From Ganoderma boninense (lineage: Eukaryota > Basidiomycota > Agaricomycetes > Polyporales > Polyporaceae): DNA of 64,000 nucleotides. Location: assembly GCA_002900995.3 (NCBI GenBank), contig CM035304.1, positions 5,968,134 to 6,032,133 of the forward strand, given 5' to 3'. The notes beneath the pieces were generated by a model that made no database searches, was not told the origin of the DNA, and worked only from the letters and a program-made list of their open reading frames with translations. Of this stretch, positions 32,378 to 44,952 are shown one piece after another; the stretch's first letter is position 1; every line of letters begins with the position of its first letter. Both the position numbers and the translations under genes were made by a program.

Positions 32378-33512
32378 ATGGATTCCAATGCGATCATTGA
32401 ACGCCATTCGAAGTTCTACATCCCCAGCGGAGATGTAGTCCTCGCTACAAAGTTAGCACCGAAAGCAGACGAAGGCCTCCCGCGGTACCAAGCATTCCGC
32501 GTGCACAAGTTCTTCCTTGCGCTACGGTCCACAGTATTCTCCAACCTCTTCACAGATGCTGGTGGAGCCGTGTCGAACGAGGAGTCTTCTTATGATGGGG
32601 TGCCGCTCGTAGAACTTCATGGGGACGATGCGCAAGATGTCACCCTCTTGCTAAGTTACATATATGAGCCAGAGAGGTACGGCGTTTGGAGAACGGTTAT
32701 AATAGCTCCGTATTGACTTACTTTTATGTTGAAGCGCACTCGCATTCCGACATCACGACCCCAACACCCCTATTGCCGTCAGCGGCGTCGTCAGGTTGTC
32801 CGACAAGTACCTCCTCGAGCCTCTGCGCAAGCGACTCGTCTCAGAGGTCGTCCAAGCGTGGCCCACCACTCTTCGCGAGTGGGACATCCAACAGGCCGAT
32901 ATCGAAGCAATCAAGACCGTCAATCTCACGATCCGCGACGACCCCGACGTCGACCGGGGGCCCCCTCTCTGCGACATCATCCCCGAGCCGGCATCCGCGA
33001 TAGTCTTCGCCCAAGAGTTTGGGCGCCCCGAGATCCTGCCCGCAGCGTTCTACCGCCTCCTTCAGATCCCTTGGGACGACGACTGGAGCGTACGCCCCCA
33101 CCCCGCCACTTACAGCTCTCGGTCGTTGGCGAGATGGAGCCTCCTGGACCGGGGCAACCTCGCGCGGTACATCCACGGCCTCCAGGCCGCAGAAAACTAC
33201 ACCCCGGATGTGCGCCGGTTCATGTACTCGGGGTGCGCGCCGAAAATCTGGGAAGGGGACGAGGACTCGTCGTGCCTCCCGTACGTCCAGCACATGTTCG
33301 CCGTGCTCGGGCGGGGGAGCGGCGCTCGCGCGGCGCGGGACCCGCTTCGCTGGCTGGCGGACTGCGGGAACCATTATGGGTTCCCGGAGCTGTTGGAGAA
33401 GTATCCGAAGGGACTGTGCGAGGACTGCTGTGCGTCTGTCGCTTACCAGGTGCCCAGGGAGCGGCAGAGAATTTGGCGGGAGTTGCTGCCCAAGTGGTTC
33501 CAGCTCGAGTAG
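32378..33512 (+). CDS. BTB/POZ domain protein 6
   Basis: 358 residues from exons 32378-32676 and 32735-33512. BTB fold: ERHSKFYIPSGD, FRVHKFFLALRSTVFSNLF, LVELHGD, LLSYIYEPER. C-terminal region: RLSDKYLLEPLRKRLV, PEPASAIVFAQEFGRPEIL, LPAAFYRLLQI, FMYSGC, then the LCEDC motif and the RELLPKWFQLE end. BTB 5 and BTB 6 form a subgroup (YEPER at the splice site, SDKY, PKWFQL end) distinct from copies 1-4. BTB 6 is the intact partner of broken BTB 5, which lies 427 bases upstream. The start follows directly on an acceptor-like gagctag. Confidence 0.9.
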
Positions 33513-33975
33513 GTGATGGGTATCGTTCATGTGTATCTGGTGACATATCTGTCCTTGGATTATGTACACTGGTGGGTAACTAGGATATTCTATTGCATGC
33601 GCACTCACATCTGATCCCACTCACCATCGCACCACGTTATTCTTGTGGCTTCGTGTCGTCTTTCTCGCTGCAGCTGATTGAAAATTCCCCAGGAAATTCA
33701 TCATCAAGTTGAGTTCCACATCCGAGATGTGCTGAACACGTAACTGCTTGCCGCACCAGAGGTGTGGCTGACATGATGCTAATCCCGTCACAATATCTGC
33801 TCGAAGACACGATGGCACATATAATACATGCATGACCGTCATGGAACAGACACAAGAACTCCATGCCAGGTAGACTACTCCACGGCTCTGACCCGGATCT
33901 CGTCCCGAGCTTCTACCCCGACACATAAGATCACAACCTAGACAATCTCCTCGACGCATGGACGCATACATCCAG
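33513..33975. other. Intergenic between convergent genes
   Basis: Spacer between the 3' ends of BTB 6 and the ubiquitin-fold gene. No gene or repeat seen. Confidence 0.5.
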
Positions 33976-35476
33976 TCACAAAACCTCCATAGCTCCCCAC
34001 TCCAACACCCTGAATCGGCTCTCATCCCACGCCTCCGCCTTCACGCCAACAACCCCGGCCCAGTCCACCTCTCCAACGCGAGCCCGCGCGCGCCCCCAAG
34101 TCGACTGCACAGCGTCCTCGGCTGAGACCGCACGGAAGAGCATGAACACGCGCGTCACGACCTCCGGCTGTGGCTGCACCCGGAGCACCGCAGCACGCTC
34201 GTACGCCGCCTGCGGGAGGAACCGCAGCGCGACAAAGGGCTGCTTCGCGAGCTTCGGCAGCCAGTACGTGACGAAGTCGTTCCGCGCTGCGGTGTGCAGC
34301 GACAGCGTCTTCAGCGTGGCGTCCAGGTAGGGGAGGAGCTCGGCGAAGGGGAGGAGGACGGCCGTGGGGGTGTCGCAGTCGAGCACGGGGTACGCGGGAT
34401 CGAAGTACTCAGTGAGAGCGTCCGCTGGGCCGAGGGGCGGGCTGGGCGGGAGGGCGGTGTTGGTGTCCGCTTCCCAGAAGAGGTACGAGAGCTCGAGGCC
34501 TGTGTCCTTCTCGACGAGTGTCCCGTCTGGCCTCGCTGACAGCGTCCAGTTGACGCGCTCCGACCCGTCTTCCAGCTGCTTCGGGGTGGCCAGTGGATAC
34601 ATATGCGAGAACGACCACCGCGGGTCGAGGGTGACCGAGACTGTAGCATCTGGGACCGGTGTCGGGGGAAAGAGGTAGATGACCGGCTTTCCGCCGCGAA
34701 GACGCAGCACAAGGTGGAGTGTGCACTCCCTCCCGATGTTGTAGTCGCGGAGAGTGCGGCCGTCTTTGAGCTGCTTTCCAGCAAAGATAAACCGTTGCTG
34801 GTCGGGCGTGATTCCCTCCTTGTCCTGGATTCTTAATTTGAGAACGTCGACAGTGTCGTCGAGATTGCACTTGATCGTCACTGTTTTGCCAGTCAGCCTG
34901 TGCAAATAATGGGCCAGGTCGTCAATTTTCAACTTATGTCTGCATGATACCGCACGGAGAACTAGAGAGTACTGACGTTTTGGCAAACACGACCGTATCC
35001 GCAGGCTTGGGTTCGTACGTCGTCGGGATCCAGGAGGAGTGCGCGAGTAGCTCTTTGGGGCACATGTGACCTTGACCATATTCCCGTCTAACCTCTCCGA
35101 CTGCCTCTGGACCTGAGCGGTAGAGTGTATTCCCCCGCGGCAGGTGGCGGAGAGTGAGTGTCGTACCCGGCGGGAGACGCTCGAGGATGTCGTTCGTCAC
35201 TTCCATATCCTCGCCATCCAATTCCCATATGAGCACTAGGCTTGCGTACACGGCGCCCAACTGAAAGTATTCCGACGCCTTCTTGATGATTGTCTAGGTG
35301 GTACGTAAATGAGCAGCATATTGAATGCGGGTACACGACGCTGGTCTCACCTCGACGGCGTGCCCCGCCTGAAACCCGGCGGCGCGAGACATCCACTTGA
35401 TGCGGACTATGCCATCGAGTGGGTTGTTCCCCGACCATATACTCCACATTGGTTCTCTTGCGATGGCGATAGACAT
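33976..35476 (-). CDS. Protein with internal ubiquitin-like domain ending in LRLRGG
   Basis: 468 residues from exons 35351-35476, 34977-35293 and 33976-34939 (total exactly 469 codons). Residues about 1-148 are an unrecognised domain. About 149-224 are a near-complete ubiquitin fold with [41 protein letters not shown] and [10 protein letters not shown]. Lysines equivalent to ubiquitin K11, K27, K33 and K48 are kept; positions 6, 29 and 63 are not (H, R, R). The diglycine is followed directly by KPVIYLFPP and about 240 further residues of unknown fold. The protein could be cut after GG by a deubiquitinase, or it could use the domain as a fixed docking module. The second intron (34940-34976) is only 37 bases, so that junction is the least certain. 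N-terminal ATG at 35476 chosen as the only one in frame. Confidence 0.82.
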
Positions 35477-38400
35477 CCGTGTTCGATCGTAAGGCTTCGG
35501 GTCTTCGGAAGCGTTGCGAGCTGAGAGGTTCAGACTTGGTTATTTGGTTACTTCAATGACCACAACAAAAGAGACTTGACCTTACGCCGCTGTGTGTCCT
35601 ATTGACTCCAACAACAGATGCTAGGGATGGAATGGGAGTGGAAAGGTCGAAATCCTGACTCGCTGCTGCGGTAGCTGGGCCCACATATATGGACACTTGA
35701 AAGGAGTTCTGTTCACACGCTGGATGAGGCTGCCGCAGCATATGCGGAGAAGTCTCCTCGTTGTGAAAGTCAACGTCTCCTCAGGCATCTCTGACTAACT
35801 GTTGAACACGTACTGGGTCGACAGTGTGAGCCTTATTTTGTAATTGAGGGATTCCGCCATCTGAGCTGAGTGCGAGGATTTGCGACTGAACAGTGCCGGA
35901 GTTATCAACCTCAGGCTGTTATAAAGCGCACATAGGCAGTTCTATGCATGGGAAAGATTGATACTGTTGCAGCAGCATACATTATGAATCATAGCAGGCT
36001 CACCCATGTTACTGGAATACTGCCAGACGTGAGAAGGGTGTGCTGAGGTATAATCGCTCAATAGAGTCGACAGGTTCTATGATGACTGAGTGCCATCCAA
36101 GTTGTGGATAGCGGTGAATAGTAAGTCCTCATGAAGCATATAGAGCCGTTGAGCCAAAGTCACGCACCTTGAAGAGGCGGCGTTTTTCTCTGAGGCGTAG
36201 CAGCGACGTGTAACACGACGCATTTGAAGTGTTCAGTAGTACCGAGGGCTTCTTCCTTCAGGTGCATGCCAAATAGCAGCGGCGTCGAGTACAAACGCCA
36301 TGCGAGTGCAATGAATCAATGACATACCTCTCCACCACTTGCCTCAAGACAGCTTAACGCTGGACAAAGAAGGTGGCCCGACCGTGACGATCAGGAAGCT
36401 AAGTAAGGTTTCCAGCGACTCAAACGTGCTAATGGCGTGTCTAGGCTGAAGCTGCTAAGCAAGATCAGTGCTGATGACAATTTTGAACTGGTTGGAATGA
36501 CGACAACAAGCAGCATCGGTGCATCATGAGGGCCGTTCGGTCGGCGATGTTTTGTGACATGTAACCGTCACGACGAGCGTCACATTTTCACGGGGTGGTG
36601 GGATTACACGACCACGGTCTCAGGGGTCCCTTGTTGCGCTCTTCGCTGACCACGCCCAACCGGCTCGACTCTTCAGATCTTCAGAAGTCTTTCATGACCA
36701 TTTGGCATTGTCGAGACCTCTGTCCTGTCTCCCGCTCTAGCTTCTTCCAGAATGGACTGGCTTGAACACTGTCCCACTTCGACATGTGTACCATGTGCGA
36801 CGCGTGCATACGACCCCCGGCGTGCCAGAAGGGCTCGGTTCTCCAGAGTTGATACTGGTTCGGAGGGTCTTCTCAGCCTTGAGGTGCGTGGTACCGCACT
36901 TGGTGAGTCTCTGACCAAGAATGCCGCATGTCACGTACAACTAACCAGGAACTTGCAGTTATAGCAGCTCAGATCAAGGACATTAATATCAAGGGACGCC
37001 GATGTTTAACTTGAAGCTGTTGGAGGGGAGGGTCGATGATAGCACACACAGGAAGGTGGGGGAGAGAACCTATTGCGCGAGCTTCAGAAGGAGCGGGGCC
37101 AGGACTCAGGCTGGTGGATACCATCGAGGATTGCGACCCCTCCGCTCATGTGGACTCTTCAGAAGGTGCGTCTCTCTCTCGATTCCTCCTCAATCTCCGG
37201 TAGTTCGGGGGTGTCACAGTGCCACGTTCGAACGCTGTGCACACATCTCAGGGAACTGCGGACACGCTCACAGGCGAGACAACGGAAGCTGCACTTAGAG
37301 CCGATGGAACGTGACCAAAAAGAGGCCATGAAGAGCTACCGAATTTCATCGTTTCCTTTGCCATGGGCCCTCATTCGAGAGCCCTCTCGAACTACGAGCC
37401 GGAAGACAATCCCTGCCCCTATATCCCCCATATGCTGTACGCCTCTTCTATTCCGTCAGCCGGTGGTTTGATTCGCACCGACATACACCGTAGTCAGCAG
37501 CGCACAACGTCAACGGCGCATTCATCGGCGGTGCCCTATGTCCACCCGTGCGCCGAAGACGCCACCATGCCCACATACACTCCAGTGTCACGAAAGATAC
37601 TCGCCCACCGCCAGTATAAATAAACCCTCGTTCGTTCATGCAGTGTACCTGCCACAGAACAGCCTCTCCAACGCCTCCTACCTGTCCGTCTCGGGGGACA
37701 TGCATCACCACCTCTCGCGTTCAGCGATGACCTAACTTGCTCCATGTTCCTCATAGCCCCATAATTCCAGATGTTGTACGTCCAGCAATCGTTCTTCCTC
37801 TGAAGCTCGTTCCTGCGGTAGACACACAAAAATGACCGTTGTAGTTGACGACGAGTTGGTGCAGGGCGGTGATGTCCAGACGTGAATCTCCACTTACCCA
37901 ATTGCTCCGAGCAGTATCTGAGTTGTCCTCAGAGTAATGCTGCAGCGGCTGGCCAGCATAGCCCAGAATTCATTGACGGCCACACTTGTGAGTCCCCTAC
38001 CTCGTATGGCGTTGTCCGCCTACGGGTCAAGCATTGTCGTATTGCGGACCATTGTTCATTGCTCTTTCCATCATTCTCATCACAGCCTACACTCGACCTC
38101 TCCTAGATATGACAGGACGCTGTCTTCCTGTGTGGTACACGGTCAGTTGAGTGGATGACACGACGAGATCCAGTCTCTACAATCCATGGCCATCGCCATA
38201 TGCGAACGAGCCCAGACCGTGTACGGCTGAAGCTCGAGGAGTCTTCAGGAAGGTGGTCGGGTTGGTAAACATCGCGCCTCGAAAACGGATCTCTCGCGTA
38301 CATCCCACTGCCAGTTGCCGTATAGTGTGTTATTGTCTGCAGCTACACTTTTCCGGTGGCGAGGACCCTTGAAGCTGGCACGGGTCACATCGCCGCTGTT

Positions 38401-39009
38401 GGTAAACCGTGTCTCGGTCCGGTCCGGAGCCCCTCTATGCGAGAAGTGCACGAAGTCTTGCCATCATACGTCGCCGTCTTCCTCTCCATCTCCATGGTCG
38501 CCTCTGCACTGTAGGCTCCTAGTTCTGAACGTCACGGTTCTCGGCATCTAGTGCCCTAGATTCGCTGGCACGGGTAGGAGAGATGGACGATGTTGATGAA
38601 GGTAAGATCATCGTTAGCGGTTGACGTTGAGGTGCTCGAACCGTAACCGGGAACTTGAAGACGGGAATGCCCAGACTGGCTGGCATCCTGGCCTCGGAGC
38701 GGTGGTCTGAGTCATTCCGCCAAGTCCACAGTGGACGTTCATGAGGTCTTCAGCGCATTTCTCGGCAACGATGATCAGTCCACAGAGGCATCGTCGTTCC
38801 TCCCTGCATCCTACTGGATGCACTCTGAATGAATTTTGCGGAAGCGCATGCAGCGTCGACCTTCGCATTGAGAGTGTCGCTTGCATTCAGAATTTTGGTT
38901 CGGGTAATAGATAGAAAATACGACGCATCAATTCATAGACATGACTTGTGGGGTACTGGTCGATTGCGTGTGTCTCCATCCCTCGTTCTACAGTTACAAA
39001 TACAGACAA
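35477..39009. other. 3.5 kb without recognised genes
   Basis: Open frames are all below 135 codons, overlap one another on both strands and have no recognisable domain, conserved intron or paralogue in the window. No tRNA or rRNA seen. It may hold lineage-specific genes or non-coding transcripts that cannot be recognised by eye. Confidence 0.45.
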
Positions 39010-41042
39010 CTACTCGCTGAGAACATCAATGTCTAGGAAATAATGCCCACCGCCTGCCAAGTCTAGTCCCAGGTCCACAGTAAGCGTCCCAACCACTGCT
39101 CCACTCAATCGGACACTCCTATGGCCAAGTTCAGTGCTCCATCTCTTCCACAAGCTGCTGTCTGACCAAGACACCCTGTGATCATCCCGATGATAAGATC
39201 CCAGGGCAGAGTTGAGTGGGACACCAGATTCCGACATATTGACCTCCGCCTCGATAGTAAACACACTACCACTCTGCTCGAGAGTGTGGTGGAGTGCGAC
39301 AGTGATAGTGTGACTGTCGTTGGAAAGTGTGAGCTGGTGCATGGTTGGGTGTTCAAGATCAGGATCGCGAAGGGTGGCTGAGTATCCTTGGGAGCGCAGG
39401 GCGTAGCGAGTCTGTCTCAACAGCAAAAGCTTGAGTGTGGTGTACCGCCGATGTAGAAGAGACGAGGATGCTAGTGGAGTAGCACTGTTAGGATGGGGAA
39501 TGTAGACTGTCATTGCTTCAGTTTGCTGGTGAAAGTGTTTGACAGTTTCAGGGGGCAAGAGGAAGAGATCCGGGTTGTTAAGACCACGGAGCCATCCAGG
39601 ATGTATGATGTTCTTGCCATTGGACTCTGATTGGGTTATATAGCATACCCGTCCTAGCAGGTGCCCTGGGTGTTCCACATGTTCGCACTGGAGGATGGCT
39701 AGGTACCACTGACGCCACTCCTCAGAGTCAGGTTTGAGTTGAACGACCTTGTATCCTGGCATTGCGTGTTGAAGGAGGTTTTGGGTAAGAGGGATCATTT
39801 GCATTTGTGTGCAAATGCCATATGGAGTGGGCGTATACTTTATGTCAAGGGAGTGAGACGATGGAAGCTGGGTGGTGTGGTGTTGGATAGCATGAATGCT
39901 GCTGCCATCTTTGAAGAGCCAAGGTGAACGGGGGAAGAAGTCCTGGTCTTCATGATCATGTTCAGGACATTGCAGAGAAATAGATGTGGGGGAGTCCTTG
40001 TAGTTGAGATTCTGAGGAGGTAGGCAAATATCCCTCCACGCAAAAAGGCTCTGATCTGGGATGCGCTGAATGATCTGCTCCTGCAGCCGTCGGAACGCAC
40101 GGTCGCCTTCGCCGTAAAGAGTCGGCATGTTGATGCCAAAGAGACCCAGCAGCGAGTACGCCTGGTCTTCTACCCTCGTCGTCTTGCGTTTCGCCGCCCA
40201 CGAGAGCCGTTGGGCGATGCTGAATACATCCAGTGGCTCCAGGGACAACAGCGCCTTCTTATCGATCTTGGTAACGTTCTCCACGAGGTCGACGAGTGTG
40301 TGCTTCGAGCCGATCGGAGACCAGTCCTGGGAAAGAAACTCGAGTTCGAGAGGCGCGATGAGCTCCTGGAGCGTCCATCCACGGCCGAACCATCGGCTCT
40401 TGCGGAACGCGGAGCCCTTGGAGTTATGGCTCTTTCCTGGAGGAACATCGGCGAGGTAGGCATAGCACACCGCTGCGAGGCCATACCACTTGTACATGGA
40501 GTTGATGGCCTCGGAAAGCTCGGAGCTGCTCGATTTGTTGATGCAGCACGAGTCGATCCAGATGTAGCGGTACCCGTTTTCTCGTGCGACGCGGCATGCA
40601 TTCTTGATCTTGGGAGACAGCTCGGGGTCATCCCAGATGGACTGAGGTAACGGCGTCGAAGGGCAAGGGATGTGAACTGGGACGCATGAAGGGTCGCGAG
40701 GGGATGGAGCCGGGGCAGGGATCGGGAGGCCGAACGTCTCAGCGACCAGGCGCAACAAGGCCTCCACTTCGGACTCGGTAAGACGCCCGAGTGCGGTCGG
40801 AAGAGCTGTCGCGGGTGAATGAGACGGCTCAGTAGCTGCGCACAATACTGCAGCTCACCTCCGACAAGTTTAGGAGAAGCAGCACCATCCGCCTCCCCGG
40901 AACGATAGCGCTGCTGGATGTTCTTCAGTTGCTCATATGTTTGCTCGCCTTCCCTGTCCCAGGTATGCGACAAGATGGCATATCTGATTGCCTCCGGGTC
41001 TTTCTCGACAAACTGGCCGGTCTGTGTGTCAAGGAGGCGCAT
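39010..41042 (-). CDS. HET-domain protein 2
   Basis: 659 residues from exons 40859-41042 and 39010-40805. HET domain: YAILSHTWD and GEQTY in exon 1; GYRYIWIDSCCINK, AINSMYKWY, YAYLADV and RGWTLQELIAP in exon 2, then SLLGLFGINMPTLYGEGD. HET domains act in fungal heterokaryon incompatibility and trigger cell death. There is no NACHT, ankyrin or WD repeat; instead about 330 residues form a C-terminal domain (YTPTPYGICTQ, GHLLGRVCYIT, MTVYIPHPNS, SQGYSATL) shared with the other HET proteins here. A 5'-UTR intron (41068-41124, gtatgt to tgtctag) removes an upstream in-frame ATG, which makes MRLLDT at 41042 the start. Confidence 0.92.
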
Positions 41043-42254
41043 GATGACGACAGATGCTCTCGAAGGACTAGACATTCACATCAACGAGGAGCACACAATC
41101 TCCGTCATGCAATGTAGTACATACCACTATATGTTGATTGACCCTGCGTGTATGCGGCGATGATCAACGAGAAGTACTGGCTGGGGCTGTGGTGGACGAA
41201 CGTAAGGGCGGTAAGACGCTCACGAAGAGGCGGTGTTACTGGACAGCGTCAATGATCGTCGTGCTAGATAAGAACATCATCTCCGAATCCTAGACCGAGT
41301 CTCCTTCCACTCGCCCACATGAAGTGAATGGATGATGGGCAATGCGATATTAAGCTACGTCCTGGCACATCAGCGGTGCTGGGTGCACACGTCGTGCATC
41401 TCTCTCCTGCTGGAGATTGGGTGGAATGAGCTTATCCCGACGGCAAACGTGCGGAGGGCGCGAGGCATGGTATCTGGCACCTCACTCCTCGAACGGAATC
41501 TGGCAGCAAAGTTACCTTCAATTTCCTCGAGGACCGTCCGAGGCCAGCCCAACCTTCCAGGGGCGGAGGATATGAAGGTCCTCAAGATCTCCGAAGCCTC
41601 TACCTTGATGAATGCAGCTGTGGATCTCCTCCTGGATTTTCTGTTCCCTAACAAGGACAGTGCGTAGCTTCATGCGCGATGCGCGAGGCATGTGCATTTC
41701 AGAACGAGCAACAGTTTTAAAGTGTGTCTCCGAGTCGAGAAACACGACCCTCACGGGTCACCGACAGGTCCATTTACGCGGGGCCCTCCAAAGCGATCCA
41801 CTGCGTTCGTTCATGGTCAGCGATCGCATCCATCTGCTACGTACGTTCGCTCTGCTCATTTTCGTCTAAGGTACTACAGCTGTGCGAGTTACAGTCCTGG
41901 TGCGTAGTCGAGGGGGACTCGGAACGCGGGCAAGGGCGGCGGCGTCTCGGCAAAACTCCGCCAAGATAGCCTTCTTTGTCAATACGCCTTCAATGCTGAG
42001 GCGAGCTGGAAGCGGATGCGACAGGGTTTGTTGCCCACCTCTGACTGAAATCGTCCACTTGCCTGCCAGGCGAACTTGAAGCCGGCCGAAGCGGAGCCCA
42101 AGACGCTCAGTGTGGCCAGCAGATGTGATTCTTACTCCATTACATGGAGCCATGGTCCGACTGAGGTCTATGGGGGGTACGGGGCCCTCGAACTGACGGT
42201 GAGTACACTCACGTTTGTCAGTAATAGGGGACAGCTACAGAGCAAACAGGGGAG

Positions 42255-43330
42255 GGAAGGGCGCACCTATTCCCGACGATGACGTTGTATGCGGCCATCC
42301 ATGGCTGTGAAAGACGATGCTGTGCATCGAGTGCATGGGTAGCATCGGGGAGCCGGGACGCCTTCGAGGCGCAGTCGTCGCTCTCGACATGTTGCGAGCC
42401 CCGAGAGGGTGCTCAGGAGGCGGGCTGACCGCGTCGGACGTTTTGCCTGTGCAACACACATGCAACGGTTTCTCGGAACGAGTCTCCCGGGATGCAGCAC
42501 GCAGACGGAAAATAAACGCACCAGAAGACAGGCACTCACCGAACCAGAGATCGTCATAGACACAGCGATGTCCGTTCCTTCGTCACATGTACCTCCTTCC
42601 TCGTCCCCACGTCCGCTTCTCTCCATGCCTCCTCCACCTCCTTTCCCTACGGCATGCGAGCACGACCTCGCCCGCGCTGTCTTCTATCCACTCAGTAACC
42701 ATCCACGTGTCGCGATGATGCCCTTGCCCTGCGCAGGCCATGCGGTCCACAGTCGAGGGCGGTGCGCGAGCACCAGGGTCGTTGCAGTTTAAGGTTGGGG
42801 ACGAGACGAGGGAGTGCGGGAGGAGAGCGTGATTTGTGCAGGAAGGTATAGGGACATCGAGTACAATCCGTTGTGGGTATCTTGTTGGTAGGCTCCAGGG
42901 GTGCGATCCAGACGTGGCGGCAATGCAGCACCTGTGTCGAGCCAGTAGTCCGGACTGTCAAGGTAGAAGTATGTCAGGGAGTTCAGAGGACTTGTAGATG
43001 CTAGCACCGACAGAAGCAGAGGGTAGAGAGGCAGAGTTCGGAGCCTTGCGGTCGTGCCAGCAGAGGTGGAGTATGAGACAGAGACGGCCGATATCTAAAG
43101 AGAGAGAACGTACCAATCGTCTAGAGGAGTGGCAAGACAGAACTGTTGGTAGAGAGCATGGAGCCGATGGCGGTTGCTGAGATCTGGGTACCCGAGACCT
43201 CAGGACGATGGAGTTGGTGCCAAGTAGAATGAAGGGTCATCCAGCCGATGGCATTCGACACCAGCGCACCGCACCATGACCACCGCTCCCGCAAGAATTA
43301 AAAAAGGCACTTACCAGCTGGAAACGTGGT
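42255..43330. repeat. Dispersed block B, copy 1
   Basis: About 1.1 kb that recurs, strongly diverged, at 48670-49500 and 51650-52840. Shared marks in order include gcggccatccatgg-like starts, cactcacc, a run of ctccgcttctctcc, ggtaggctccag, gctagcaccgacagaa and ggcattcgac. No transposase or reverse transcriptase frame. Conserved donor-like sites on the minus strand (ggtaagtgcc, ggtacgttc) suggest decayed spliced transcription units. Confidence 0.65.
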
Positions 43331-44920
43331 GAGGCAGCAATGGCAGCTTGCCAGCTGCGCGACGAACTTGGAGGACGGGCGCGTGGCTCGGCGTGAACAC
43401 GTGTGATTTGGCGCTAGCTCGGGCGTTTCCCATCATGGTACATACCTGTTTCCCTCCCCCGCACCATTCGCCGTCCTAGCTCCTAGTCTCCTACGCACTG
43501 CTTTCTGCCTGAGTTTACGTCTGCAGTTACTAAACCACGCCCCGCACAAGAGGCTGTGGCCCGCAATTCGACGTGTCCTGCGCGAGACCTGCGTCTTGGA
43601 CCTGGACGATCAGAGAGGTCACAACGGACCCCCCACGGCCGCAAGCATCGGTGTCATCGTCCGGCTCGAGGATAGGTTAGGACTCCAAATACAGGTTCCA
43701 GCTACATAGGTACCACATAGCATTGACTTGAGGATGTCTTCGAGGAGGCCTGGCTCTCGGCTGATGGCACTGTCTCCCAGTGTGCGGAAAACGTGCGCAG
43801 CTGTTGGATGGCGAGTACAAAAACTTGTTTCTCCACTCATATTATCGACCAACGCATGCGGTACTACGGTCATGATTAATAGTATGCCACCGTAACCTTT
43901 CACAGCCCAAGTCTCTCCCATCAACGTCCTCCCTCCCGAAAGCGGACACACACCTTCCATCCGTTCCGCCATCCCTGCGACCCTGAAGGCAACTCAAGCT
44001 TTGGGTAACTTGTTGGAAAAACCGTCGGAGGTCGAGCTGAGCAGCAAAAGCGAGTGGAATTCCGGTTGTCCTGTACGTCGTCGTGGTACAGAGGCAAACG
44101 GATGGGCTACAAAACGGTACAATCCCGCATCATATCCTACGTCGGGAACTCCCGGCGAGCAAGCGCTCGCTTGCCAAAATCCGTGCTCCAACATAACTGC
44201 CATACAGCGCCTCGGCGGCCTACTCGACGAAGGTCGCAGCCGTGTTTTTCAATGCTATGCCATCGCTCTGGACACGTCACCATCGGTATCGCAAACGGGA
44301 TAGGGCGCCGGTAGTTGCACCACTGTCAAGTCTGGTTGGCGTCGCAGGCCGAGCTCGAGTGATAAGTACTTGAATTTATTTCCTCGCGCAGCCCGTCGAC
44401 CGATAAATACCTCACGGCACGGCGCTGCTGCAGACGTTTTTGTTGCATACTGCCGCGACGGGCACACAAGTCCTTCACAAGAAGCTGCGACTGACCTCGC
44501 AGCAGCAGCCCACCGACACTCTCTCATCTCGCCCGCGACACTGGGTGCGTTTACGGACGTGCTGCAACATTCAAGGACCCGTGTACACGACGCAGGAGGC
44601 CTATCAGCTGCCTATAAAACGACAGGGCGAAGGGGCGAACGACCGTGCGAGTGCGGAAGACCATCGCGGCTGCCCTGCAACGCTGGCGCGCCCAAGTGCA
44701 GGTATGTACGCTGCAGCTTCGTACGATTACCGTCTTGCGCCATGTGCACTCACGTTGCGGAATCACGGCTAGTCTTGGATGGCTATGTCTCGATAGGTGC
44801 CAACGGAGGGGCTGGGAGCCCCGCCTGTGGCGTATTCGGGTGCTGCGACGTCATCTTTTGCATCGACCACGAGTCAAGTTCCTTAGGCTGAGTGTCCCGC
44901 CGATCGGGCAGGACTAGACA
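43330..44920. repeat. Dispersed block A, copy 1
   Basis: Directly follows block B, as in copy 2. Shared marks with 53551-54880 and the inverted 58330-58970 include gcccgcaattcgac, gcgcgagacctgc, gagaggtcac, ctcatct-gcccgcgaca-type text, gacgcaggag, gacagggcgaa, gtgcggaaga, ggtatgta and ggctgagtgtcccgc. Ends 33 bases before the stop codon of HET 3. Confidence 0.65.
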
Positions 44921-44952
44921 GGACAATGAACAATATCATGTACACAGGGCTG

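Larger units (their letters stand above)
41043..44952. other. Gene-poor interval with duplicated blocks
   Basis: 3.9 kb between HET 2 and HET 3. It begins with the HET 2 leader. A plus-strand frame at 41332-41667 (111 codons) is unrecognised. From about 42255 on it consists of block B and block A, listed separately. Confidence 0.5.

Noticed and set aside
32726..33583. 285-codon plus-strand frame over BTB 6 exon 2
   Set aside because: Shifted frame of the same exon; the true frame carries RLSDKY, FYRLLQI and LCEDC.
41332..41667. 111-codon plus-strand frame downstream of the HET 2 promoter
   Set aside because: No motif, no intron support and an equally long frame on the opposite strand.
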